A stretch of DNA of 64,000 nucleotides from Nereida sp. MMG025 (GTDB taxonomy: Bacteria; Pseudomonadota; Alphaproteobacteria; Rhodobacterales; Rhodobacteraceae): assembly GCF_021654165.1 (NCBI RefSeq), contig NZ_JAKFZN010000003.1, positions 1 to 64,000 of the forward strand. The letters run 5' to 3'. Made by a program: the position numbers and the translations under genes. Shown here piece by piece: positions 37,999-46,259 of the stretch. Below the pieces are notes generated by a model. That model was given only the letters and a program-made list of their open reading frames with translations, was not told the origin of the DNA and did no database searches. Within the stretch, counting starts at the first letter, position 1. Each line of letters starts with the position of its first letter.

Positions 37999-39615
37999 TC
38001 AGTCGTTGACGTGCCCCCAAACCGCACTGATCACCACACTGCCTTCGCCCACGGCAGAGGCGACCCGCTTGGTCGAGGTCGAGCGCACATCACCCACGGC
38101 AAATATCCCGTGGTGGGACGTTTCATAAGGAGACCGCCCGCCATTTGTGACGCCCGTTTTGACAAATCCCTGCGGGTCCAGTGCCACCAACCCGCTGAGC
38201 CATGCCGTGTTGGGCGCAGCACCTACCATGATAAATACCGCAGAGGTGGACAGCCGCCAATCCTGACCGCTTGTTTTGTCATACATGGTCACCGCTTCCA
38301 GCGCATCATCGCCGTGCAGCGTGGTGACGGATGTGTTGTAGTGAATCGTGATGCTTGGGTCCGCTTCAAGCCGCGACAGCAGGTAGTCTGACATGGATGC
38401 CGCCAGCGACGGGCCGCGCACAAGCACATGGACATGGCGCGCCGTGCGCGACAGGAACATCGCTGCCTGACCCGCCGAATTGCCGCCGCCAATCACGACC
38501 GCATCGGCGCCGCGGCACCACCGCGCCTCGACATCTGTGGCCGCGTAATAGACGCCTGCGCCCTCAAGGTCTTCCAACCGATCCAGCGGCAGGCGGCGGT
38601 ACTGCACTCCTGTGGCCACCACCAGCGATTTGGCGCAGGCCATGCTTTCATCATCAAAGCGCACGTGAAACACGCCGTCATCGGCCTGATGCACGCCTTC
38701 GGCGCGGCGCGGCACAGCAAAGCGCGTTCCGAATTTCATCGCCTGCAATTCGCCGCGCCAACACAGATCAGCGCCCGAAATGCCCGTGGGAAAGCCCATG
38801 TAGTTTTCGATGCGGCTTGATGTGCCAGCCTGACCGCCGATGGCCAGATCTTCGGTCACCAAAGCGTTCAGCCCTTCGGCCCCTGCATAGACGGCGGCGG
38901 CCACACCTGCCGGCCCGCCACCCACGATGAGCGTGTCAAAGACATGGTCGGTATTGATGGCTTGGTCCAGTCCAAGGCGTTGGGCGATGGATTTGGGCGT
39001 AGGGTTGTCCAGCACCTCATGTTTGCCAAGAATCACAGCCGGTTTCGGATCACCGATAGAACATTCATGGGCCACGCGTTCGGCTTCGTGTTCATCAATC
39101 GTCAGGCTGCGCACGGGGATACGGTTGCGTCCTGCAAAACTGGCGATCTGTCGGATGGTTCGGTCGACTTCTGCCCCGATCAGTGTGAGAGGGGCGTCAC
39201 CCGCCTCTAGCTGGCGGCGGCGGCGCGCCGCAAAGACGGTGATGATGATATCCGACATCTCGGGGATACGGGACATGGCCTCCAGCATAGTGGCGCGTTC
39301 AACGCGGATGCAGCGACTGTCCGTGACCGCGCGCGCGCCGATGGTGGCTTTGGCCCCTGACAAAAAGCTGATATCACCAAAAAACTGGGTCGGCCCGAGT
39401 GTGGCCGCGCCGTAGCGGTCGCCCGTGCGCGGATCGACGGCTTCAAGCTCGCCCTCCAGCAGGTAGTGAAAATGGGTGAAGGGTTTGCCCAGGTCCTGAA
39501 TATAGTCGCCACCGCGCACATCAATCACCTCGCCCAAGCGGTGCAGCTCGGCCACATGGCTGTCATGCAGGGGGGTGCGTATCATTGTCGCCAGATCGGC
39601 GGCCATCGTTTCCAT
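37999..39615 (-). CDS. Cyclic-nucleotide-binding / thioredoxin reductase-like flavoprotein
   Basis: This 538-residue protein has three parts. Residues about 15-130 form a cNMP-binding fold (GKPFTHFHYLLEGELEAV, FGDISFLSGAKATIGARAV). Residues about 140-215 look like a thioredoxin fold without CxxC (PVRSLTIDEHEAERVA, KPAVILGKHEVL). Residues 225-538 are a thioredoxin reductase-like flavoprotein with FAD motif VGGGPAG (231-237), NADPH motif GGGNSAGQAAMF and C-terminal GIFAVGDVRS. The CxxC normally found in the NADPH domain is missing (the region reads ADLCWRGELQAM). It is therefore not a normal thioredoxin reductase; the electron acceptor is unknown. AAGGA precedes ATG 39615. It follows ycjF by 11 bases. 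Confidence 0.82.
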   Translation of the reverse strand: METMAADLATMIRTPLHDSHVAELHRLGEVIDVRGGDYIQDLGKPFTHFHYLLEGELEAVDPRTGDRYGAATLGPTQFFGDISFLSGAKATIGARAVTDSRCIRVERATMLEAMSRIPEMSDIIITVFAARRRRQLEAGDAPLTLIGAEVDRTIRQIASFAGRNRIPVRSLTIDEHEAERVAHECSIGDPKPAVILGKHEVLDNPTPKSIAQRLGLDQAINTDHVFDTLIVGGGPAGVAAAVYAGAEGLNALVTEDLAIGGQAGTSSRIENYMGFPTGISGADLCWRGELQAMKFGTRFAVPRRAEGVHQADDGVFHVRFDDESMACAKSLVVATGVQYRRLPLDRLEDLEGAGVYYAATDVEARWCRGADAVVIGGGNSAGQAAMFLSRTARHVHVLVRGPSLAASMSDYLLSRLEADPSITIHYNTSVTTLHGDDALEAVTMYDKTSGQDWRLSTSAVFIMVGAAPNTAWLSGLVALDPQGFVKTGVTNGGRSPYETSHHGIFAVGDVRSTSTKRVASAVGEGSVVISAVWGHVND

Positions 39616-39626
39616 GTCTGAAATCC

Positions 39627-40655
39627 TTAACTTTGACTGCCAAATAACCCTGTGAGCGCGTTTTTCACCAGCGATGTCACAGAGGGGCGTTTTGTGGTTG
39701 TGAAGGGAAGGGGGCGGCAGACCTCCATTGCGGCCACGCCGACGCGGGCTGTGAGCGCACCATTGACGATGCCTTCGCCAAAGCGCCGGCTGACTTTTGA
39801 CAAAACGCCGCCCCCTGCGATGGTGCCGATCAGATCATCGCCAACAGCCACTGCACCTGTGGCCACAAGGTGCAGCATGACGGTCCGCGTCAGACGCCAT
39901 GACCCGATGGTGCCAGCGCGTCCGCCATAAATTTCGGCGATGCGGCGGATCATGCGGATGTTGGATGTCAGGGCTGCGATCACATCGGCAAAGGCCAGTG
40001 GCACGATGGCGGTGACGGTGGCCACTTGGCGGGCGGCGGCCTGCACCTCAAGGCTGGCGGCTGCATCCAAAGGGGCCAGAAGATCGGCCTCGGCAGCACC
40101 AAGCAGGGTGGCCGCATCCAGGACATCGCCCTGACGCTCTGCCAGTTTTTCGCGCCCCCATTTGGTATCGTCGCGTGATTTATAAAGGTTGGTCAGCTGG
40201 CGCGTCACGGCGCGGGCGGCTTTCAGATCGCTGTGGGCAAGGGCCTTGGCTGCGTCGTCCTGAATGCGATCCAACCGTCTGAGGCGCGAAAACGCGGCCA
40301 GCTCGCGCAGCGCGATAATCAGCAAAACAGCGGCAAAGAGCCCGATCAATGTGCTGGCCACCAGCCCGAGAAGCGGGTTTTGCGCCAGCAAGGCAGTGAT
40401 CGCGTTCCATGCGGCGAGTGAGGCGAAAAAGCCCGTGATGGCGAGCAAAAGCCCCCAGAACCAACGGCCCAGTCGCGAGGGGCGGCGCGCAGAGAGGGCC
40501 GCGACCGTTTGCATGGCCTGACCTGTGGGGGCAGGGGTGTCGAGGTCTGGCACAGGCGGGGCGGTGGCGGGTGTCTGCTTGGCCTTTTGGCGCTTTTTGG
40601 TGTCGGCGGCCTCCAGATCAATCAGGACGGGGCCGCGCTTGGGGGATTTGCTCAT
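39627..40655 (-). CDS. ycjF: YcjF family membrane protein (TIGR01620/DUF697)
   Basis: This 342-residue protein has a charged, proline-rich N-terminus (residues 1-60) and two adjacent membrane helices (WFWGLLLAITGFFASLAAW and LLGLVASTLIGLFAAVLLIIAL). The C-terminal DUF697 region contains GDDLIGTIAGGGVLSKVSRRFGEGIVNGALTARVGVAAMEVCRPLPF. The family is paired with the GTPase-like YcjX across proteobacteria and is linked to envelope stress, but its function is unsolved. The start overlaps the ycjX stop by four bases (ATGA). Confidence 0.9.
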   Translation of the reverse strand: MSKSPKRGPVLIDLEAADTKKRQKAKQTPATAPPVPDLDTPAPTGQAMQTVAALSARRPSRLGRWFWGLLLAITGFFASLAAWNAITALLAQNPLLGLVASTLIGLFAAVLLIIALRELAAFSRLRRLDRIQDDAAKALAHSDLKAARAVTRQLTNLYKSRDDTKWGREKLAERQGDVLDAATLLGAAEADLLAPLDAAASLEVQAAARQVATVTAIVPLAFADVIAALTSNIRMIRRIAEIYGGRAGTIGSWRLTRTVMLHLVATGAVAVGDDLIGTIAGGGVLSKVSRRFGEGIVNGALTARVGVAAMEVCRPLPFTTTKRPSVTSLVKNALTGLFGSQS

Positions 40656-42067
40656 CGCAGTTTGTCTCCGATCAGGAATTCGGCGGCGCGGTCAAGACGG
40701 ATGTGCGGGGGGCCTTCGCCTTGGGACAGGGTCAAAGGTTGCGGGGCGAACCGCATGATCTGGTAGTCTGCATCAAGCCATGTATCGCTGCCTGCTTTGG
40801 CGGGGCCAAGCAGGTGATTGGGATCGTCAGGCAGGTCGCCTGCGTAGAATGCGGCCTGTTTGCCGGTGTCCAGCAGCGTGCCGCGCACACAATCGAGCGG
40901 CGTGCCATTGTGATCAATCGTTTCTTCCACGGTGGCGCGCAGGGCGGCCAGTGACAGCGCATCGGTTTGCGCACCTGCAAACTGCGCACGATCACGGGCG
41001 TCGCGGGTCAGCGCCTTGATGATCGCGGTCAGTTGGGGGTGTTGGCTGTGGTGCAAGTGATCGGCTTTGGTCGCGGCAAAGAGAATTTTTTCGACCCGTT
41101 TGCCCAGAAAAATCTCGGACAAAAACGCGTTGCGGCCCGGTTTGAAGGCTCCCAGAATATCCGCCAGCCCGCCGCGCATGTCTTCAACGGCTTTCGGGCC
41201 TGAATTGATGGCGCCAAGCACATCGACCAAAACCACCTGTCGGTCAATTTTGGAAAAATGATCGCGAAAGAATGGTTTGACCACTTGGGATTTATAGGCG
41301 TCAAAGCGCCTTTGCATTTCGCGGTAAAGCGAACGGCGAGGGGCGTCTGACGGGGGCAGGGGCGCGAAGGTCAAAACGGGGCTGCCTGCCAAATCGCCCG
41401 GCAAGATAAACCGCCCCGGCGTGACATCGTAAAACCCATCGGCGCGGGCGGCGTGCAGGTAATCTGTAAAGGATTTGGCAAGGGACTGAGCGATAGGTTC
41501 CTCAAGACGGTCGGTGCCGTTGGTCGCGCTGGCCACGCCCAGATACGCAGCGGCAAAGCTGCGGGTTTGCATGCGTGCCAAAACCTCGGCTGACCATGTG
41601 GCGTAGTCTTTGTCGAGCAAGGCCAGATCCAGCAGCCATTCGCCAGGGTAGTCGACGATATCGAGATGAACGATGCGCGGGCCCGTGACACCGCCAAGCA
41701 AACCTTGTGGCTGAACCTTGAGCGACAGGCGCAACTGGCTGATGGCGCGGGTGCTATCTGGCCATTGGGGGGCGCGGGCGGTCAGATCGCCAAGGTGGGC
41801 TTCGTAATCAAAGCGCGGCACCGTGTCATCGGGTTGGGGTTGCAGATACGCCGACTGGATGTGCCCCTGAGAGGCTGCAAGCAGCCCCGGCATGCGGCCA
41901 CGATCCAAAAGGTTTGCCACAAGCGACGTGATGAACACCGTTTTGCCCGCCCGTGACAGCCCTGTCACACCCAGACGAATAGAAGATGGCTGGAACGGGG
42001 CTGTGACCGTGTCGGTCAGGGTTTGGGCACCGCGCAGCAGGCCATCGGCGATATCATTGACGATCAA
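40652..42067 (-). CDS. ycjX: YcjX family P-loop protein (DUF463)
   Basis: This 471-residue protein has Walker A GLSRAGKTVFITSL (about residues 36-49) and a putative Walker B/switch at HLDIVDYPGEWLLDLALL. The conserved FAATKADHLHHSQHP near residue 330 is NKxD-like (TKAD). YcjX proteins are stress-induced GTPase-like proteins that act together with YcjF. Position and the four-base overlap with ycjF are conserved. It is divergent from truA with about a 97-base gap. Confidence 0.9.
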   Translation of the reverse strand: MIVNDIADGLLRGAQTLTDTVTAPFQPSSIRLGVTGLSRAGKTVFITSLVANLLDRGRMPGLLAASQGHIQSAYLQPQPDDTVPRFDYEAHLGDLTARAPQWPDSTRAISQLRLSLKVQPQGLLGGVTGPRIVHLDIVDYPGEWLLDLALLDKDYATWSAEVLARMQTRSFAAAYLGVASATNGTDRLEEPIAQSLAKSFTDYLHAARADGFYDVTPGRFILPGDLAGSPVLTFAPLPPSDAPRRSLYREMQRRFDAYKSQVVKPFFRDHFSKIDRQVVLVDVLGAINSGPKAVEDMRGGLADILGAFKPGRNAFLSEIFLGKRVEKILFAATKADHLHHSQHPQLTAIIKALTRDARDRAQFAGAQTDALSLAALRATVEETIDHNGTPLDCVRGTLLDTGKQAAFYAGDLPDDPNHLLGPAKAGSDTWLDADYQIMRFAPQPLTLSQGEGPPHIRLDRAAEFLIGDKLR

Positions 42068-42164
42068 AACGAGAAACGAGGCCTTTGTATTTTTGGGTTA
42101 ACAGAAACATGGGGGAGTGCGGGCATGATTGCAACGGGCGGCGTGCCGCGCTAGATCGCGGGTC

Positions 42165-42941
42165 ATGCCCAGATATGCTTTGAAAATCGAATATAACGGC
42201 GCGCCCTATCGCGGCTGGCAGCGACAGGTGGATCTGCCAACGGTGCAAGGGGCGATCGAGGCGGCGTTGGACCGCGTGGAAAAGGGCAGCCATGAGATTG
42301 CAGCGGCAGGGCGCACCGACACGGGCGTGCACGCCACCGCGCAGGTGGCCCATTGCGATATGGCCAAGGCGTGGGACCCGTTTCGCCTCATGGAGGCGGT
42401 GAATTATCACCTCAAGCCCGCGCCTGTGGCGGTTGTCGCTTGTGCGCAGGTGGATGGCGATTGGCACGCACGGTTTTCGGCCCGCGAGCGGCGCTACCTG
42501 TTTCGCTTGGTGTCACGTCGCGCACCGATCACGCATGAGGCGGGCTTGGTTTGGCAAGTCAAACAGCCGCTTGATATCGATGCAATGCGCGCAGGCGCGG
42601 CCCATTTGATCGGGCATCATGACTTTACCACGTTTCGATCGACGATCTGTCAGGCGAAATCGCCTGTTAAAACCCTTGATGCGCTTGAGATTATCGCGGT
42701 GCCCTTTGCGCATGGGGTCGAGTACCAGTTTCATCTGCGCGCGCGGTCGTTTTTGCACAATCAGGTGCGCAGTTTTGTGGGCACCTTGGAACGCGTTGGC
42801 GCGGGGCAGATGACGGCGGATGATGTGCGCATAGCGCTTGAGGCGCGCGACAGGCAGGCCTGCGGGCCTGTGTGCGCGCCGCATGGACTATATCTTGCGG
42901 GGGTCAGCTATGATGATGATCCGTTTGGAGACAATGCATAG
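42165..42941 (+). CDS. truA: tRNA pseudouridine(38-40) synthase
   Basis: This 258-residue protein begins [20 protein letters not shown]. The catalytic line is [18 protein letters not shown] (Asp about 57), followed by [12 protein letters not shown] and [20 protein letters not shown]. It makes pseudouridine in the anticodon arm of many tRNAs. ATG 42165 was chosen from the conserved start; the ribosome-binding site is weak. It is followed by a repeat-containing gap. Confidence 0.95.
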   Translation: MPRYALKIEYNGAPYRGWQRQVDLPTVQGAIEAALDRVEKGSHEIAAAGRTDTGVHATAQVAHCDMAKAWDPFRLMEAVNYHLKPAPVAVVACAQVDGDWHARFSARERRYLFRLVSRRAPITHEAGLVWQVKQPLDIDAMRAGAAHLIGHHDFTTFRSTICQAKSPVKTLDALEIIAVPFAHGVEYQFHLRARSFLHNQVRSFVGTLERVGAGQMTADDVRIALEARDRQACGPVCAPHGLYLAGVSYDDDPFGDNA

Positions 42942-42965
42942 TGCGCAGTGGGGGCCAGCCCCCGT

Positions 42966-43013
42966 CCTTGCCTGACGGCAAGGCCCCCCCGAGGTATTTA
43001 TCGCAACAATGAA
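42966..43013. repeat. Hairpin plus CCCCGAGGTATTT intergenic element, copy 1
   Basis: CCTTGCC-TGAC-GGCAAGG (42966-42983) is a perfect hairpin. It is followed by CCCCGAGGTATTT and CAACAATGAAG. The same tail occurs at 56445-56467. It lies between the convergent truA and DUF3726-like genes. Confidence 0.65.
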
Positions 43014-43052
43014 GAGGGGGCGGCGCGTTAAGGTTAATGCGGTCGAACGGGG

Positions 43053-43460
43053 CTAGTCGTTGTCCAAAAGGCTCGCTCCTGCGCCTGCAAGGCGTGATCC
43101 ATCCGACGCGGGGACATAGGTTTTTGCGGCAAGGGTCGTCAGTTCTGCTTCAAGCGATTTGGGCAAAAGCAGGCGCGGTTTTGGTCGCGCGCCCTGGGAG
43201 GCCTGAAAGTAGCTGAGTGCCAGCCCTGTGAAGAGATCTTGGCCGCTTTCATTTGGGTCATAGAGTGCGTCAATGCGCGCGGGCATGCCAGTAATGGGGC
43301 CATCCGGGTCAGCAAGGGCGGCTGTGATTTCGGCCGTGTTGCGCCCTTCGCACAGGTGGATCACGAGCGCTGCTCCGAAATCGGCCGCCTGACCTATGTC
43401 AAACCCCGCACCGCGTGCGGCTTTGATGCCAAGCCCCATGACCTCATTTGCCGATTTCAT
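43053..43460 (-). CDS. DUF3726-like protein
   Basis: This 135-residue protein begins KSANEVMGLGIKAARGAGFDIGQAADFGAAL, which resembles the start of DUF3726 proteins (a short N-terminal helix with KAARGAG). The rest is soluble, without membrane segments or cysteine pairs. ATG 43460 overlaps the stop of the 550-residue gene upstream by four bases (ATGA), so the two are translated together. The function is unknown. The longer frame to 43481 lies within the upstream gene. Confidence 0.55.
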   Translation of the reverse strand: MKSANEVMGLGIKAARGAGFDIGQAADFGAALVIHLCEGRNTAEITAALADPDGPITGMPARIDALYDPNESGQDLFTGLALSYFQASQGARPKPRLLLPKSLEAELTTLAAKTYVPASDGSRLAGAGASLLDND

Positions 43461-45109
43461 GCCGCGAAGGTGGGGAGCCACCAGTCATCGGCGTGGTCCA
43501 GCTCATCCGCGAGGGGGGCACCCTGGCACAAGGTGATGCGGGTCCAGCGGTCTGACTTGGGATCAAATTTGGCCGCGCCGAAAAACGCCAGTTTGCAGCG
43601 CAGCATATCGATCGGCAGGCAATCCTGCCCAATCAGATTGTCGCGGATTTCCGAATAGGGGTGCGCGGCGCAGGTTTGCACGCGGATCGCCGCAAAGCGA
43701 TGTTCGGGGTGGGCGGCCAGAAAGGCGCTGAGACGTGTATGCTGTGTCTGGGCAAAGGCCAAGGCAAGGGCTTTGACGCGGCGGGCGATATCGAGGGGGC
43801 TTTCGAGATCCGCGCCGTCTTCGGTGTGGCGGTTGCCAAGGCGCGGTTCCAGTTTTTCTTCGGAGACATACCAGAATTGGGCGCAGTCCGCGGGGGCGTC
43901 ATAGTCGATCTTGACGGCCCAGTCCCAATCCGCAGCGATCATTTGCTGCATATCGGTGATGCTGCAGGGGCGCAGGCGGGGCGGGCCGAAGGGGTCGGCC
44001 ATGCAATCCGTCAGCCCGTCGATCAAATCGCCAAAGGGTTCTAAAAGCATGGCGGCCAGCAGCTCTTGGGTGTCGGGGCTGAAGCGCTCGGCCGCCGTCA
44101 TCAACGCGTCGAGCGGTTGGGTGGCGGTCATCGCCTCGGGGGTCATCAGGTCGCAGACCTGTGGCCATTCGGTGCGCAGGGTTTCGATCCGGTCCATGGC
44201 GATTGCGTCGGGGACGGACCATTCGGCGAGGTGTTGGGCGGCGCGCATAGCGAGGGTGTAAAGGCGTTCAATCTGGTCATGGCGCAAGGCATCGATGGCA
44301 CGCACACGCGCCAAGGCCGTTTCGCGCACCATCATCCAGTTGTTCAAAAGCACGGGGTGGCTGACCAGAAAGGGGGCCATTCCCAGACCGGTTGAATTGC
44401 CGATGCCAAGGTGGCGCTTGAGCGCCCGATCGAGGGGGGCGCCGCCGACATGTTCCACCAGATCATGCGTGAAATGGCGGATCAGCCAGACAGTGAGCAT
44501 CTCGGCAGCAAAGGGGCCTTGCAGCGCGGGGCGGTCATCGATCAGGGCGCGGTCGGCGATGCCGAATTTGCCGTTGCCGTAGACGGCGGTGGTGCGCATC
44601 AGATAGCCCGTGTCGCGGATCAGGTCTGCGTCGGGCTGGTGGCCTGCACGCAGGGCGTCCACCACATGCGCCCAGAGCCGCACGGACTTGTTGGCGCGGC
44701 TGAGCACCAGATCGCGTTCGGTAAAGCGGCCTGCTTCCTGGAGGGGGGCGTTGGCGAAGATCCGCGCGATGTCGTCCGCGTCAGGGATGCCGTCGAAGAG
44801 CACATAGGCGGTGTCCCAAGCGGTGGCAATCACGCGGTCGGTGCGCATATCTTCGGGCAGATCGGTGCTGACAGCAACGAGGGAATAGCTGTGGCCACCC
44901 AAGGTCAGGCTATAGACCGCGTGGCCAAACCCGTCTGCGCACATTTGCCAGACGGGGCGTGTGATCTGGGCATTTTCGGCCGATAGCCGCCGCATCAGGC
45001 TGCGCAAAAACGACAGGCGCGTGGGGAAGCTGGCGCCCATGCGGCGCAGGCGCATCACATCGGATGGTGCGCGCAGGGTCGTTTGGGGGGGCGTTGCAAT
45101 ATCAAGCAT
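43457..45109 (-). CDS. Conserved hypothetical protein, 550 aa
   Basis: I do not recognise this protein. It is soluble, rich in Asp, Ala, Arg and Trp, and has no signal peptide, membrane helix or nucleotide-binding loop that I can see. Segments that look conserved are GNGKFGIADRALIDDRPAL, HVGGAPLDRALKRHLGIGNSTGLGM (about 235-260), HPVLLNNWM, and DWDWAVKIDYDAPADCAQFWYVSEEK (about 410). ATG 45109 overlaps the end of the dipeptidase gene by 8 bases, and its own stop overlaps the DUF3726-like start. The three genes thus form a tightly coupled unit, which suggests a shared substrate or complex. Confidence 0.6.
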   Translation of the reverse strand: MLDIATPPQTTLRAPSDVMRLRRMGASFPTRLSFLRSLMRRLSAENAQITRPVWQMCADGFGHAVYSLTLGGHSYSLVAVSTDLPEDMRTDRVIATAWDTAYVLFDGIPDADDIARIFANAPLQEAGRFTERDLVLSRANKSVRLWAHVVDALRAGHQPDADLIRDTGYLMRTTAVYGNGKFGIADRALIDDRPALQGPFAAEMLTVWLIRHFTHDLVEHVGGAPLDRALKRHLGIGNSTGLGMAPFLVSHPVLLNNWMMVRETALARVRAIDALRHDQIERLYTLAMRAAQHLAEWSVPDAIAMDRIETLRTEWPQVCDLMTPEAMTATQPLDALMTAAERFSPDTQELLAAMLLEPFGDLIDGLTDCMADPFGPPRLRPCSITDMQQMIAADWDWAVKIDYDAPADCAQFWYVSEEKLEPRLGNRHTEDGADLESPLDIARRVKALALAFAQTQHTRLSAFLAAHPEHRFAAIRVQTCAAHPYSEIRDNLIGQDCLPIDMLRCKLAFFGAAKFDPKSDRWTRITLCQGAPLADELDHADDWWLPTFAA

Positions 45110-46085
45110 CGGGTCCGAAATTCTCCGAATAAAAGCGATACCAGTTGCCACCCATGATGCCTGCAACCTCGGATTCGCTCAAGCCTGCGGTGATCAGACC
45201 TGCACGGATGTTGCCGAAATCGCGGTTGTCGCGGAACCAATGTGGCATGGGCGGGAAGCCTGCGTTGCTGGCCGAGCCTTCGCCGTAGTCGATCACTTTG
45301 GACCAGCGGCCCACGCGCATCCATTCAACCACGCTGTCGGGTTGGTTTTGGCACAGGTCCGTGCCGATCCCGAGAGACTGGGCGCCGTAGCGGCGTGCGG
45401 CCTCGGCCACCATATCGCAAAAACTGGCGAGCGTGCAGTCGGGGCCGCCTGCAAGGTGATGGGGATAGACCGAAAACCCGAGCATGCCGCCTGCCTGTGT
45501 CAGCGCCTGCAAAACCTCGTCGGATTTGTTGCGCAGGGCTTTGTGCCACCACGCGGGGTTGGCGTGGGTGATGGCGATGGGGCGGGTGGACTGGTCGATC
45601 GCCTCAAGCGTTGAACGATCCGCCGAATGGCTCATGTCGACGACCATGCCAACGCGGTTCATCTCGGCCACGACCTGTTTGCCAAAACGGGTGAGCCCTG
45701 TGTCGTCGTCCTCATAACAGCCCGTCGCCAGAAGGGACTGGTTGTTGTACGTCAGCTGCATGAAGCGCACGCCAAGTTGGTGACAAATCTCGATCAGGCC
45801 GATGTCGTCTTCGATGGGGGAGGGGTTCTGAAACCCAAAGAAGATCGCGGTTTTACCTTCGGCCATCGCGCGCTCGACATCAGCGGCGGTGGTGCCGCGC
45901 AGGATCAGGTCGCCGCAGGTTTCAAACCAGCGGTTCCATGCCTCAAGCTGCAAAACCATTTCACGAAAGGATTCGTGATAAACGATGGTGACATGCACCG
46001 CGTCCACGCCGCCCGCGCGCATCTGTTCAAAGATTTCGCGCGACCAGTTGCAGTACTGAAGGTTGTCGATCAGGGGCGTCTTCAT
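45102..46085 (-). CDS. Peptidase M19 family membrane dipeptidase
   Basis: This 327-residue protein belongs to the renal dipeptidase (M19) zinc-enzyme family. It shows GVRFMQLTYNNQSLLATGCYE, VDMSHSADRSTLEAI (metal ligand and catalytic region), PIAITHANP, and GIGTDLCQNQPDS. The N-terminal HxD metal motif of classical members is replaced (IDNLQYCNW), so metal coordination may differ. No signal peptide is present, so it is probably cytoplasmic. ATG 46085 was chosen; the frame is open to 46112. It is divergent from a peptide-binding protein gene and coupled to the unknown 550-residue gene. Confidence 0.82.
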   Translation of the reverse strand: MKTPLIDNLQYCNWSREIFEQMRAGGVDAVHVTIVYHESFREMVLQLEAWNRWFETCGDLILRGTTAADVERAMAEGKTAIFFGFQNPSPIEDDIGLIEICHQLGVRFMQLTYNNQSLLATGCYEDDDTGLTRFGKQVVAEMNRVGMVVDMSHSADRSTLEAIDQSTRPIAITHANPAWWHKALRNKSDEVLQALTQAGGMLGFSVYPHHLAGGPDCTLASFCDMVAEAARRYGAQSLGIGTDLCQNQPDSVVEWMRVGRWSKVIDYGEGSASNAGFPPMPHWFRDNRDFGNIRAGLITAGLSESEVAGIMGGNWYRFYSENFGPDA

Positions 46086-46259
46086 AATGCCAGAAAAGCG
46101 TGCAATCGGCAAAGCGTCCAGTCTGTTTGCGAATGTTTTTGCACGTTTACGCCGCGCAAACCCGTGTGGTCCCTCTTGCCATTCCTGAAATTAGGTTCTT
46201 TCATGAGACGCATGAACGGCGGTCAACGAGAACCGCCGCATGTATTTGGGAGATACCTG

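Noticed and set aside
45627-46259. Long in-frame extension upstream of the peptide-binding protein
   Set aside because: The extension is antisense to the dipeptidase gene, and the signal peptide and ribosome-binding site place the start at 46260.
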